Positions 6,546 to 13,676 of a stretch of 22,454 nucleotides of DNA are shown here, one piece after another. The stretch lies in the IMG/VR virus record IMGVR_UViG_3300027708_000315, positions 1 to 22,454 of that record; one strand, 5' to 3'. Within the stretch, counting starts at the first letter, position 1. Every line of letters begins with the position of its first letter. Position numbers and translations under genes: made by a program. The notes beneath the pieces are model-generated. The model worked only from the letters and a program-made list of their open reading frames with translations, searched no databases and was not told the origin of the DNA. This DNA comes from a virus.

Positions 6546-8998
6546 TAGAAAGTTACCTCGGTTGTCTCCAGCTTGGCAACCCACCTTATCGTAGTTGATG
6601 CCACGCCAGTCACAGTCACTGCTAGACCGCCATTAGATGTATCTGCTGTCAATGCTACTACCCATGTTGTAGATGCGCCAGTACCGTTAGCCACCGCCAC
6701 TCTGTTTAGCATAGGTGTACCGATCAGCACCGTAGAGGCAGCGTTAGCACCACGCATAATCGCACCTTCAAAACTCCATGCCGCGCCGTCAGCAGCACCT
6801 GTTACGTTTGCAATGATAGAGCCTTTAAAGTAATAAGCAGAGTTGTTGGGTAGGATTAATTGGTTATTTGTACCTGCCGTTCCCCCATCGGTTGCAAGGA
6901 CTGTTGCAGTTGCATCTGTTGTTTGTCTAGCAAGAATTAAAAGTCTTGATTGAGATACACCAGAAGTTGTTGAAATTGGGGCATAACCACTTGGAAATAC
7001 AATTGAACCATTTATGCCTCTTGTAGTTCCATAAGTGCCACCAACAACAACAGAATAATCTCCATTTGCTAAATTTACATAACCACCAGAAATAACAGAG
7101 CGTGAACCAGTTGCCTGATTTCCAGTACCAGAGCCAACAAATGATTCTGTTTGTGATGCAGAGTTATTACTTCCACCAACTATTACGCATTGAGGGCCAG
7201 TTGCTTGGTTTTTAAATCCACCACCAACAACAGACCAATCCCCACTAGCCACATTCCTGTTAGCCGCAGTACCAGCATCTCCACCACCACCGATAAAAGA
7301 ATAAGAACCCGTGGCTTGGTTGTTTCCTCCTCCTACTACTACTCCGTGAGGAGTGTAGAAGTTAAGTGTATTTGTTGATGAACCTGATGCGTTTTGAGAA
7401 AGGGTTAGGGAAGTACCTGATATGGCGGCTACATAAGTGTGTGGGAAATTGCTTATGCTTGTACCTGTTATTAGTTGACCAACTTTAATTGATGCATTAC
7501 TACCAGACAAAGTAACAGCAGTTGTGCCGTTCATTGTTCCTGATTGTGTAGTTACTGCTGAAGATGAAGTCCCACTATTGGTATATCCAGTACCTACAAA
7601 ATTGTAAAAACCTGCAGAAGTATTGCTATATCCAGAAACAACAGCCGAATTATTTCCGCTAGTCGTATTTAAATATCCACCACCTCCAAATGCATATGTA
7701 CCAGAAACTGTGGCAGAAGTACCGCCAGATAAAACAGCAGAATATCCACTAACTGTGTTTGATTCTCCACCAGCAATAACAGAACAAAAGTTAGATGATG
7801 TATTTCTATAACCACCACCTATAACAGCATATTGTCCATTGGCTACTTGAGAAGCCGCATTACGGCTAGTCTGCCAATCAACAGCATTAGCACCCCTAGC
7901 ATTACCACCAGTAGCAGTAGATGTAGTGGCTTGTGCTTGTAGCGCACCAGATGGATATGATGGGCTTACCGCTAAGTTTCCATACTGGTCTAAATTCAGC
8001 ACTTTGTTGCCAGCAAGTTGTAAGTTGGGTGCGTTAAATACTGTGCTTGATGTTGTTATTACTGGTACGCCAACACTATTTGCGGCTTCTAGTTGTGCGC
8101 CATAAAGATAAATTCCTGATGTTCCTGTTCCAGCAAATGAAACAGAACCAGCACTGGCAATCTTAAAGTTTGATATAACATTTGCACCACCTGCGCCCTT
8201 GCTTGCAGACAAAGAACAACGATACCATCCATTGCCAACAGAAGTAATTACAGCAGTCCCGTTTGTCCAAGAACCACCAGCACTAACTGCTCCCGCAGAT
8301 ACTGTACTTAAATTAAATGTGCAAAGTACATCACCAGTAGATGTATCTGACATATCAAGTTGAATCTGACTATATTCAGCAGATTTTGCATAAATAGAAG
8401 ATGTTACATATTCTTGCGCTAAAACATAATCTGTTTGATTTATTGAATGATTGCCATTGGTGGTGTTATCAGTAAGTTTGAACGCATTAGAACCACCTAA
8501 AGGGTCTGTTGTAGCACCAGTTGTAGCAACAGTAGCATTAGTTAAACTCCAGACACCATTAGTAAATGTATTTGAATATGTAAGAAAGTTTTGACCAGTA
8601 CCAGTAATATTTTCTGTTTGTGCTGTTAGAGTAGTAAATGTTCCTGTCGATGGGGTTGTGCCACCAATAGCAGGTGGGTATGCAAGCGTATCTGTACTGA
8701 CTGCCTTCTCCGCTGGGTAATCTACCCAGACATTGACTGTGCCAGAGAAAGTTACCGCCGAGCCAGAGTTGCTCGATGACAGGATGGTTGTGCGGGTTAG
8801 TGTCGGGCCTGTGGTGGAGTAAGTTCCTACTCCGACTTCCCAACTACCAGATGTGTCCGTAGCAGTGTAGTAAGTTGTATTCGTATCCCCAATAACAGCG
8901 AAAGACTGATAGCCCGTGACAGAGCCAGTCAGGGTAAAACTCACCGTCGTGTTAGCGGTGCCTGTCTGTTGTACGCGGTTGTATAAGGCTAGAGCCAT
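6545..8998 (-). CDS. Tail fibre with virion-anchor domain and YadA-like repeats (paralogue 1)
   Basis: At 817 residues this is the longest of the three paralogous fibres. Residues 1-100 form a domain I recall from many phage tail proteins (MALALYNRVQQTGT, GYQSFAVIGDTNTTYYT, SGSWEVGVGTY, VNVWVDYPAEKAV), probably the part that joins the virion. A PPAIGGTTPSTGTFTT linker (108-123) precedes a jelly-roll carbohydrate-binding-like module (about 133-320; GNGWYRCSLSAS, YLYGAQLEA). After the GALQ...GGNARGANAVD linker come YadA-like beta-roll repeats (about 375-665) with an 80-residue insertion (about 469-551), then the shared C-terminal domain (about 681-817; TTDATATVLATDGG to TTIRWVAKLETTEVTF). AAGG lies about seven bases upstream of the ATG, in the three-codon end of the S74 fibre gene. 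Only this paralogue carries the anchor domain. Confidence 0.88.
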   Translation of the reverse strand: MALALYNRVQQTGTANTTVSFTLTGSVTGYQSFAVIGDTNTTYYTATDTSGSWEVGVGTYSTTGPTLTRTTILSSSNSGSAVTFSGTVNVWVDYPAEKAVSTDTLAYPPAIGGTTPSTGTFTTLTAQTENITGTGQNFLTYSNTFTNGVWSLTNATVATTGATTDPLGGSNAFKLTDNTTNGNHSINQTDYVLAQEYVTSSIYAKSAEYSQIQLDMSDTSTGDVLCTFNLSTVSAGAVSAGGSWTNGTAVITSVGNGWYRCSLSASKGAGGANVISNFKIASAGSVSFAGTGTSGIYLYGAQLEAANSVGVPVITTSSTVFNAPNLQLAGNKVLNLDQYGNLAVSPSYPSGALQAQATTSTATGGNARGANAVDWQTSRNAASQVANGQYAVIGGGYRNTSSNFCSVIAGGESNTVSGYSAVLSGGTSATVSGTYAFGGGGYLNTTSGNNSAVVSGYSNTSAGFYNFVGTGYTNSGTSSSAVTTQSGTMNGTTAVTLSGSNASIKVGQLITGTSISNFPHTYVAAISGTSLTLSQNASGSSTNTLNFYTPHGVVVGGGNNQATGSYSFIGGGGDAGTAANRNVASGDWSVVGGGFKNQATGPQCVIVGGSNNSASQTESFVGSGTGNQATGSRSVISGGYVNLANGDYSVVVGGTYGTTRGINGSIVFPSGYAPISTTSGVSQSRLLILARQTTDATATVLATDGGTAGTNNQLILPNNSAYYFKGSIIANVTGAADGAAWSFEGAIMRGANAASTVLIGTPMLNRVAVANGTGASTTWVVALTADTSNGGLAVTVTGVASTTIRWVAKLETTEVTF

Positions 8999-9001
8999 TA
9001 T

Positions 9002-10402
9002 TTACCTTGTTTTAAGTTCCGCAATCTCAGCGGCTTGTGCGTCAACGATTGACTTTAGTTCTTGCAAGGCGTTAACCAAAACAGCAATCATTGATTGGTC
9101 GTTAAAACGCAGTTTTTCCAAATCTTCTGCATCAACAATGACTGGGGCATCCCCTTCCAAAGCAAGAACGTCTTGGGCTTTAAAGCCGTAGCGAACTGGG
9201 CCATGACCACTAACAGTTTCACGGTTTATTTTATAGCGATAAGCCGTGGGTTTTAATTTGCTAACAAAATCTAAACCGTGCGGTACTGGTGCAAAATCAG
9301 TTTTGTCACGGGCATCAGAAACAACAGTCCAAGCAACTTGAATATAGGCGTTGGTTACGCCTGTAGAACCCATGCAAAAACGGTCACTTTGAGTTGTTGG
9401 GTCAAATACTGGGGCATAAGTGCCCGCAGAATTAATTGGGTTTATTGCTGTGTTGGCGATGCCTGAGGTGTTATTGAGAAGTGCGAAATATCCAACAGCT
9501 GTGTTGTTGCCGCCCGTGTTGTTAAGTTTAAGTGCAGCTTCACCAATCGCTGTGTTGTTGCTCCCTGTATTAGTGTAAAGCGTTTGCCAACCAATCGCTA
9601 TGTTGGAGCTGCCAACTAGATTGTTGTAAAGTGCTTCCTGCCCAAAGGCCGCGTTGTAAGCGCCCGAAGTGTTTTTGTAAAGTGCAGATAATCCAACAGC
9701 TGTGTTGCTGCTGCCTGTGTTAGCAAAAAGTGCGTATGTCCCAACAGCTGTGTTGTTGCCGCCCGTGACATTACTGTATAAAGCGTTTCGCCCAATTGCT
9801 GTGTTGCTGGCGCCTGTTGTATTTGAAATCAAAGCACTATTACCCACAACCGTATTGCTACTTTGTCCGCCAGCACCACGGCCTATAGTTACGTCATACA
9901 CAGTCAAACTTGAGTCAGTAGTACTCCAAATTAAACGAGTCGAACCACCAAACGCACCACTGTTATTAAATTGAACCTGCGTGTTTGATCCGCCTGCTGC
10001 TGACGCTGAGGATGCTGAAGTTAACTGAAACCGCGTTCCATCATAAACAAGTACAACAATTGCATTTGCTACTAAATCTCCAGCAACCAAAGCAGTAGTG
10101 CCAAGCTTTGTTATGTTTTTATTACCAAGACTATTGACGTCTATAACACAGGAAGTAGTATTTGTAATACTTATTTTGACTATTAGAGTTAATCCTGTTA
10201 TATAAGATGTTGGGGCAACGCCTGCGGCAAAGGTCACAACTAATTGGTTAGCCGTCCCGCTAGCAACTAAATAATTGGCGTAGTTACTTGGGTCGTTTAA
10301 AAACGTAGTTATCTGGGTATAGTTGGAATCCAACTGAGAAAGCGGTAGACTGCCCGAAGCTGCGGCAAAGGTGTATGTTGGAGTTATGGAAGTAGTAGCC
10401 AT
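9002..10402 (-). CDS. Tail fibre with C-terminal S74 self-cleaving chaperone domain
   Basis: This 466-residue fibre has an N-terminal virion-binding region (about 1-130; SGSLPLSQLDSNYTQI, VVLVYDGTRFQL), an SNTQVQFNNSGAFGGSTRL segment near 140-160, and about seven repeats of roughly 21 residues with the core NTAVG-x-x-AL-x-x-NT-x-G (about 180-325), a YadA-like trimeric beta-roll. The C-terminal 105 residues are an intramolecular chaperone of the peptidase S74 family: the SDARDK motif puts the nucleophile Ser at 362 and its partner Lys at 367, followed by LKPTAYRY, GFKAQDV and a coiled-coil end (VLVNALQELKSIVDAQAAEIAELK). In this family the chaperone assists trimer folding and then cuts itself off before the Ser, leaving about 361 residues here. 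It starts five bases after the previous stop; no strong ribosome binding site is seen. Its receptor is unknown. Confidence 0.93.
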   Translation of the reverse strand: MATTSITPTYTFAAASGSLPLSQLDSNYTQITTFLNDPSNYANYLVASGTANQLVVTFAAGVAPTSYITGLTLIVKISITNTTSCVIDVNSLGNKNITKLGTTALVAGDLVANAIVVLVYDGTRFQLTSASSASAAGGSNTQVQFNNSGAFGGSTRLIWSTTDSSLTVYDVTIGRGAGGQSSNTVVGNSALISNTTGASNTAIGRNALYSNVTGGNNTAVGTYALFANTGSSNTAVGLSALYKNTSGAYNAAFGQEALYNNLVGSSNIAIGWQTLYTNTGSNNTAIGEAALKLNNTGGNNTAVGYFALLNNTSGIANTAINPINSAGTYAPVFDPTTQSDRFCMGSTGVTNAYIQVAWTVVSDARDKTDFAPVPHGLDFVSKLKPTAYRYKINRETVSGHGPVRYGFKAQDVLALEGDAPVIVDAEDLEKLRFNDQSMIAVLVNALQELKSIVDAQAAEIAELKTR

Positions 10403-10407
10403 GTTAA

Positions 10408-11337
10408 TTAACTCTGTGTGTCAATGATTGACCAAGAAGCAGCCTCCGAATCATCAATTGTAGTCCAAGAAGACGTTTGCGCGTTGTTTATCGCCGTCCA
10501 TGCGGCTGTTTGAGGGTCGTTAATTGTTGTCCAACCAGCCGTTTCTGAATTGTCTATAGCCGCCCAGTTTGCTGTTTGGCTATCATCGATTAGTTTCCAG
10601 TATACGGCAACCAAAGTTCCCGTCAAGCCCGAAGCAGCCACTCCAGACAAGGTAACACTGACATTTTTTGTTACAGTACCAACCGCGCCTGTTGCTCTAT
10701 TCCCAGTTAAAACTTGTGTGGCTACAACGCTACCAATATCGCCCTTCGCGGGGGCTCCTGTTATGGCAACTCTAGATGAGGCTGCTATTGAGCTTACTAA
10801 ACCAAAAGCATTGGCGCTAGTAAGCACAACATTGACGGATTTAATAACAGAACTAACGGAGCCAGATGCTACCGTGGTATTTCCAATCGTTGTCCAGTTG
10901 ACTGTTTGACTGCTGTTATTTGTCCAGCCAATTCCTTGACCGCTGTTATTTACCCAAGTAACAACATTGTTATTAAGTTGAACGGTAATATTTGCTTGAG
11001 TGCTTCCTACCGCACCAGAAGCCCCTACGCCAGAGATGCCAACTGCTATATCAGCAGTTACTGTTCCTACTGAACTTGCTGCCTCTACCCCAGATAAAAC
11101 GGAACCTTGGATTAACGTGCCTACTGCACCAGAAGCCTCTACACCGGACAGCGCTACCGATATATTTGGGGTTACCGTGCCTACAAAACCAGCTGCTTGG
11201 TCGCCCGTCTCATCCTGAGAACCTGTAGCAGTTAACGTGCCTACCGCGCCAGACGATGCTACGCCTGTAAGTGCAACAGTAACATCCGTGCCTATAGCGG
11301 CAAACGGAGCGGAGGCAAACGGGGAGAGACCAAACAT
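10408..11337 (-). CDS. Two-family repeat protein, probable tail or fibre component
   Basis: This 309-residue protein begins MFGLSPFASAPFAAIG, an N-terminus I recall from environmental phage proteins. Two repeat types fill it. Type 1, about 18-21 residues, has the core V-x-L-S-G-V-x-A-S-G-A-V-G-T and occurs about nine times (residues about 18-125 and 165-245). Type 2 is an 11-residue repeat, I-[DN]-[DN]-[SPA]-[QE]-[TA]-[AS]-x-W-[TAS]-x, present five times at the C-terminus (about 249-303); degenerate Trp-containing copies lie around 127-152. Tryptophan at a fixed 11-residue spacing suggests a stacked or solenoid-like fold. It sits between the paralogous beta proteins and the fibre block, so an elongated tail or fibre connector is plausible, but this is inference. 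Its Shine-Dalgarno sequence is unusually far from the ATG (see the leader feature). Confidence 0.82.
   Translation of the reverse strand: MFGLSPFASAPFAAIGTDVTVALTGVASSGAVGTLTATGSQDETGDQAAGFVGTVTPNISVALSGVEASGAVGTLIQGSVLSGVEAASSVGTVTADIAVGISGVGASGAVGSTQANITVQLNNNVVTWVNNSGQGIGWTNNSSQTVNWTTIGNTTVASGSVSSVIKSVNVVLTSANAFGLVSSIAASSRVAITGAPAKGDIGSVVATQVLTGNRATGAVGTVTKNVSVTLSGVAASGLTGTLVAVYWKLIDDSQTANWAAIDNSETAGWTTINDPQTAAWTAINNAQTSSWTTIDDSEAASWSIIDTQS
10411..10593 (-). repeat. Tandem 33-bp repeats encoding a Trp-containing 11-residue unit
   Basis: The 3' end of the 309-residue gene consists of five tandem 33-base units plus a partial sixth. On the plus strand each unit carries a CCA/CCAA tryptophan-codon core followed by a T-rich T-G/A-T-T-T/A-A/C-T segment. 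The units are diverged at DNA level yet keep the encoded Ile-Asp/Asn ... Trp-Thr pattern, pointing to selection on the protein rather than recent slippage. Confidence 0.8.
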
Positions 11338-11366
11338 GGTTTAAACGGCGTCTAGCCGCCCTCCTC
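11338..11366 (-). promoter_or_regulatory. Hairpin-bridged ribosome binding site of the 309-residue gene
   Basis: Directly after the TAA of the 158-residue gene the minus strand reads GAGGAGG (11366-11360), a strong Shine-Dalgarno sequence, but the ATG is at 11337, leaving 22 nt between them. No ATG, GTG or TTG lies in between. A small hairpin can form from GCGGC (11359-11355) and GCCGT (11349-11345) with a five-base loop. Folding it leaves TTAAACC, seven nt, between Shine-Dalgarno and ATG, which is near optimal. Phage T4 gene 25 is an established case of such a folded initiation site. The pairing includes one G-U pair and is short, so this is a prediction. Confidence 0.55.
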
Positions 11367-11843
11367 TTATGTTGTAGAAATACGCAGTAAAGCTGTCGTT
11401 GTAGTATTAGATGGCATTGTCAACGTAAAGTTACCAGCCGTAATTGTCTGGGAACCAAAAGTAAACACCGCTACCGCAGCATTACTTTGCGTTGAGTTGT
11501 ACATCAACATCGCATTAAAAGCTGTAGACAAAGTCACCGTAGAATAAACAATACTTGCCGAAGGAGTCCAGTACCCAACACCTGCTGTGACGGAAGAGTT
11601 GGTGGCAGTAGGCGCAGTAGCATTGGTTACTGTTAATCCGCCAGCAGTGTAGTTTGTTCCCGTTACCTCGTTAGTAGAAGAGTAGGCTGTAGTAGAGGCA
11701 TCAATCGTAGCAGAGGCTAAATACAAAGCTGCTTTAAAAGTGTCAGCGGTTGTGGCTGCGCGGATAGGAGCAACACCAAAGTTATGGGTTCCAGTCATTA
11801 ACTGGCCCAAAAAAGAAGTACACATGCTTTGAGTATTTGCCAT
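11367..11843 (-). CDS. Beta-rich phage structural protein (paralogue B)
   Basis: This 158-residue protein is rich in Thr, Ala and Ser with almost no charged residues, typical of phage beta-sandwich virion proteins. It aligns along its length with the 142-residue protein at 12048-12476: both have an N-terminal G-x-x-M-x-G-T-x-N-F, then TF-x-x-ALY...A-T-[IL]-DA-[ST]-TTAY, E-V-T-[AG]-[ST]-x-YTAGG, and a C-terminal F-T-[LV]-x-x-P-x-x-T-x-T-[TS]-A-[LI]-[LI]-RIS. It is therefore a tandem paralogue. AAGGA nine bases upstream of the ATG supports the start. Lying between the adaptor and the fibre genes, it may be a tail, tail-tip or decoration component. I recognise the sequence type from environmental phages but know no assigned function. 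Confidence 0.8.
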   Translation of the reverse strand: MANTQSMCTSFLGQLMTGTHNFGVAPIRAATTADTFKAALYLASATIDASTTAYSSTNEVTGTNYTAGGLTVTNATAPTATNSSVTAGVGYWTPSASIVYSTVTLSTAFNAMLMYNSTQSNAAVAVFTFGSQTITAGNFTLTMPSNTTTTALLRISTT

Positions 11844-11853
11844 ATCTGTTCCT

Positions 11854-12048
11854 TTATCCTAAAGAGGAGGTTTCTGCACCCACAAAACTGGGCACTTTTT
11901 TCAGAGTCACATGAGCGGAACGGTGGACAAGTTCTTCGCCTTTCCAGTACTCAACCCAAGTGGTCAGTTCGTTGTCATCTTCAAACGTGCCTTCCCGCTT
12001 CTCAAGCAAAGAGTCGTCCATCTCACCATACGTTGTAGTTACAAGCAT
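11854..12048 (-). CDS. Small acidic conserved phage protein
   Basis: This 64-residue protein (MLVTTTYGEMDDSLLEKREG, then a Thr-Thr-Trp-Val-Glu-Tyr-Trp segment and LVHRSAHVTLKK) begins at an ATG overlapping the previous stop as TAATG. It is acidic in its first half and basic near LKKVPS. I recall similar short proteins ('YG-MD-S-L-EKR', 'ELVHRSAHV-LK') among environmental phages, always without assigned function. It sits between two paralogous beta proteins and is probably translated with them. Possible roles are an assembly factor or a minor tail component; the sequence alone does not decide. Confidence 0.75.
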   Translation of the reverse strand: MLVTTTYGEMDDSLLEKREGTFEDDNELTTWVEYWKGEELVHRSAHVTLKKVPSFVGAETSSLG

Positions 12049-12476
12049 TACGAAATCCTTATGATGGCTGAAGTGTTAGTTACTGCTGGGAATTGTACGG
12101 TAAATGTATTGGTAGATGTCTTGTCATTACCAAAGTCCAACACACAAATAGCACCGTTGTCACCTGCTTTGTAAATCAATGCGCCCCTTGCGGTAAATGA
12201 ACCAGTCCATGAGGCGTTTGTAAATGAAATGTAGGATGTTGCCGCGCCAGTCTGGTTGCCGATTGTGGGAATCTGCGCGATTGTCAAAGCCTGACCGCCA
12301 GCCGTGTAACCAGAAGCTGTTACTTCGCCCGTGGCTGTGTATGCCGTTGTGGTTGCATCTAGCGTGGCTAAGTTGGTGTACAAGGCCATATAGAACGTGC
12401 CAGACGTAAAGTTAAACGTGCCATTCATTAGCCCCGTTTTAAATGTATTGCATGTCCAATTACCTGTAAAAGCCAT
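12048..12476 (-). CDS. Beta-rich phage structural protein (paralogue A)
   Basis: This 142-residue protein starts MAFTGNWTCNTFKTGLMNG at an ATG that overlaps the adaptor gene's stop (TAATG). It is Thr/Ala/Ser/Gly-rich, with a predicted all-beta fold: TFYMALYTNLATLDATTTAY, EVTASGYTAGGQALT, GALIYKAGDN, VLDFGND, NTFTVQFP and AIIRIS. The 158-residue protein two genes downstream has the same order of motifs. Its position just after the tail adaptor and before the fibres suggests a tail or collar structural role. I do not know a characterised member. Confidence 0.8.
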   Translation of the reverse strand: MAFTGNWTCNTFKTGLMNGTFNFTSGTFYMALYTNLATLDATTTAYTATGEVTASGYTAGGQALTIAQIPTIGNQTGAATSYISFTNASWTGSFTARGALIYKAGDNGAICVLDFGNDKTSTNTFTVQFPAVTNTSAIIRIS

Positions 12477-13192
12477 TATCTAATCCCAGTGTTCTGTGGC
12501 AAAGGCGCTTCACGGTACTGACCACTGCGGTACGCATCGCTACGCTCCAGACCATCTCCAAGACGTTTAGCCAAGGCAAGTGCTTCCTTGTACTTGGTGT
12601 CGTATAAGGTGATGATGTCTTGCTCACCCTTCATGTAGGTGTAAGCTTCGACCAAAGAACCGTACAGTAGCACAGTATCAAAGTTGTCACCAAGCCATGT
12701 AGTCGTAGCTGTAGTGATTGATTCTGGGTAGTAATAGTAATGCAGTTCTACGCTGTAGACCGCATCTGGAGTTGGGCCAAGAATAAACGATAGCTCAGTG
12801 CTAATCGTTGAGGATGCAACAGTTGGACCAAACAAAGCATAGTACTTAGGAGTACCTGTATCCGTAGGAATTGGGTATGCCTCACGGATAAAGTTAACGT
12901 CTTTGTTCAGCAAATATGTATACGATCCCGTGGCATCAATTACAGCCAATGAATAAGAGGCTAAAAAATCTAGCGGGCAAGATAGGTATTTATTTGTGGA
13001 AGTGACCGTGCCTGTTACATTTTTACGCAACGAAGGAAACTGAACAGAGTTGTATATACGCTGTTCAGCTTGCTCAATAAAGCGGTTCAACTGGGTCGTT
13101 GAAGACACAACAGTGCCATCTGCCAAAGTGGTAGACGGGAACGTATTCTCGGTATACGTTTGTATGCTGGTAATCAACTCGCTGTATGTCAT
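12476..13192 (-). CDS. SU10-like portal/tail adaptor protein
   Basis: This 238-residue protein begins MTYSELITSIQTYTENTFPS, followed by LNRFIEQAEQRIYNSVQFP, LRKNVTGTVTSTNKYLSCPL, an aromatic NKDVNFIREAYP, and a C-terminal helical region with the stretch LLYGSLVEAYTYMKGEQDI and YDTKYKEALA. The helix-beta-helix arrangement and these motifs match the phage SU10 adaptor family (T7 gp11-like fold), which forms a ring linking the portal to the tail. It starts at an ATG overlapping the stop of the 93-residue gene (ATGA). Its neighbours, a gp4-like protein upstream and beta structural proteins downstream, fit a connector-to-tail transition. The length is normal for the family and nothing appears missing. 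The family call is from memory of conserved motifs. Confidence 0.87.
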   Translation of the reverse strand: MTYSELITSIQTYTENTFPSTTLADGTVVSSTTQLNRFIEQAEQRIYNSVQFPSLRKNVTGTVTSTNKYLSCPLDFLASYSLAVIDATGSYTYLLNKDVNFIREAYPIPTDTGTPKYYALFGPTVASSTISTELSFILGPTPDAVYSVELHYYYYPESITTATTTWLGDNFDTVLLYGSLVEAYTYMKGEQDIITLYDTKYKEALALAKRLGDGLERSDAYRSGQYREAPLPQNTGIR

Positions 13193-13470
13193 GCCATCGG
13201 TCCGCGTGACATCACGCCTTTAGTAGCGCAACCAGTGCCGCGAATCTTTATGCCGTCGGTTTTGATGGCTTCATCACCAGCAGACTTGCTGAACTGACCG
13301 AGGCTAACGTCAGCGTTCTCTAATCTGCTTTTATTAGGAGGAAAGCCCGGATTAGTGCCAAACTCAGTAGGAGCTTGAGTCATTTTTTTACCAGACATAT
13401 TGTGTGGCTGGGCATAGACGCTGGCTGGGCCAACTTCTTTACCGCCTTTTTTCATGCTAAATGTAGCCAT
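13189..13470 (-). CDS. Small basic virion-module protein with KKGG and C-terminal DGI motif
   Basis: This 93-residue protein begins MATFSMKKGGKEVGPASVYA. It contains the Lys-Lys-Gly-Gly motif at residues 7-10 and ends with DGIKIRGTGCATKGVMSRG (72-90), a C-terminus I recall as conserved in several environmental phages. The ending is a variant of the DGIA-x-KGKT-K/R-G signature of three other small proteins in this window. The middle (PTEFGTNPGFPPNKSRLENA) is Pro/Asn-rich and probably flexible. The ATG overlaps the stop of the preceding gene (TAATG) and has GGGAG upstream. Lying between two connector genes, it may be a minor head or connector component, but no function is known to me. Confidence 0.8.
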   Translation of the reverse strand: MATFSMKKGGKEVGPASVYAQPHNMSGKKMTQAPTEFGTNPGFPPNKSRLENADVSLGQFSKSAGDEAIKTDGIKIRGTGCATKGVMSRGPMA

Positions 13471-13667
13471 TACTTGCTCCCTTGGTTTGCAACGCGGGCT
13501 AAGTTACGTCCCATAGACTTCATCATGTCCGTAGTTACGCCACCTTTTTTGAGTTTTAATTTAGTGTGCATTCCGGGATGCTCTTGTTTGTCATGCTGCT
13601 TGAAAGCCTTTTTAATAAGGGCTTTGTCTTGAGCCATATCAGATTTTTTAGATTCCATTTTTGCCAT
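13470..13667 (-). CDS. Small basic Lys-rich protein with KKGG motif
   Basis: This protein is 65 residues from the ATG at 13667 (MAKMESKKSDMAQDKALIKK). An in-frame TTG two codons upstream is unlikely to be the start because AGGAG ends right at it, whereas the spacing to this ATG is six bases. The sequence is strongly basic, with a helical N-terminal half (DKALIKKAFKQHDKQEHPG), then TKLKLKKGGVTTDMMKSMG and a short NLARVANQGSK tail. I recall the 'KAFKQHD-QEHPG-TKL-LKKGG' pattern from many environmental phage genomes, unassigned. A DNA- or capsid-interior-binding role would fit its charge, but that is inference. Confidence 0.8.
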   Translation of the reverse strand: MAKMESKKSDMAQDKALIKKAFKQHDKQEHPGMHTKLKLKKGGVTTDMMKSMGRNLARVANQGSK

Positions 13668-13676
13668 GTTCAACTC

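Noticed and set aside
6545-6584. Upstream start for the second fibre paralogue
   Set aside because: It would overlap the previous gene by 40 bases, while the ATG at 6545 has a TAATG overlap and a good ribosome binding site.
2366-8998. Diversity-generating retroelement acting on the fibre genes
   Set aside because: No reverse transcriptase or template repeat is in the window, and the differences between paralogues are spread along the genes rather than confined to adenine sites.
10550-10909. 119-codon plus-strand frame
   Set aside because: Antisense to the repeat protein; long because of the low-complexity codon pattern of the real gene.
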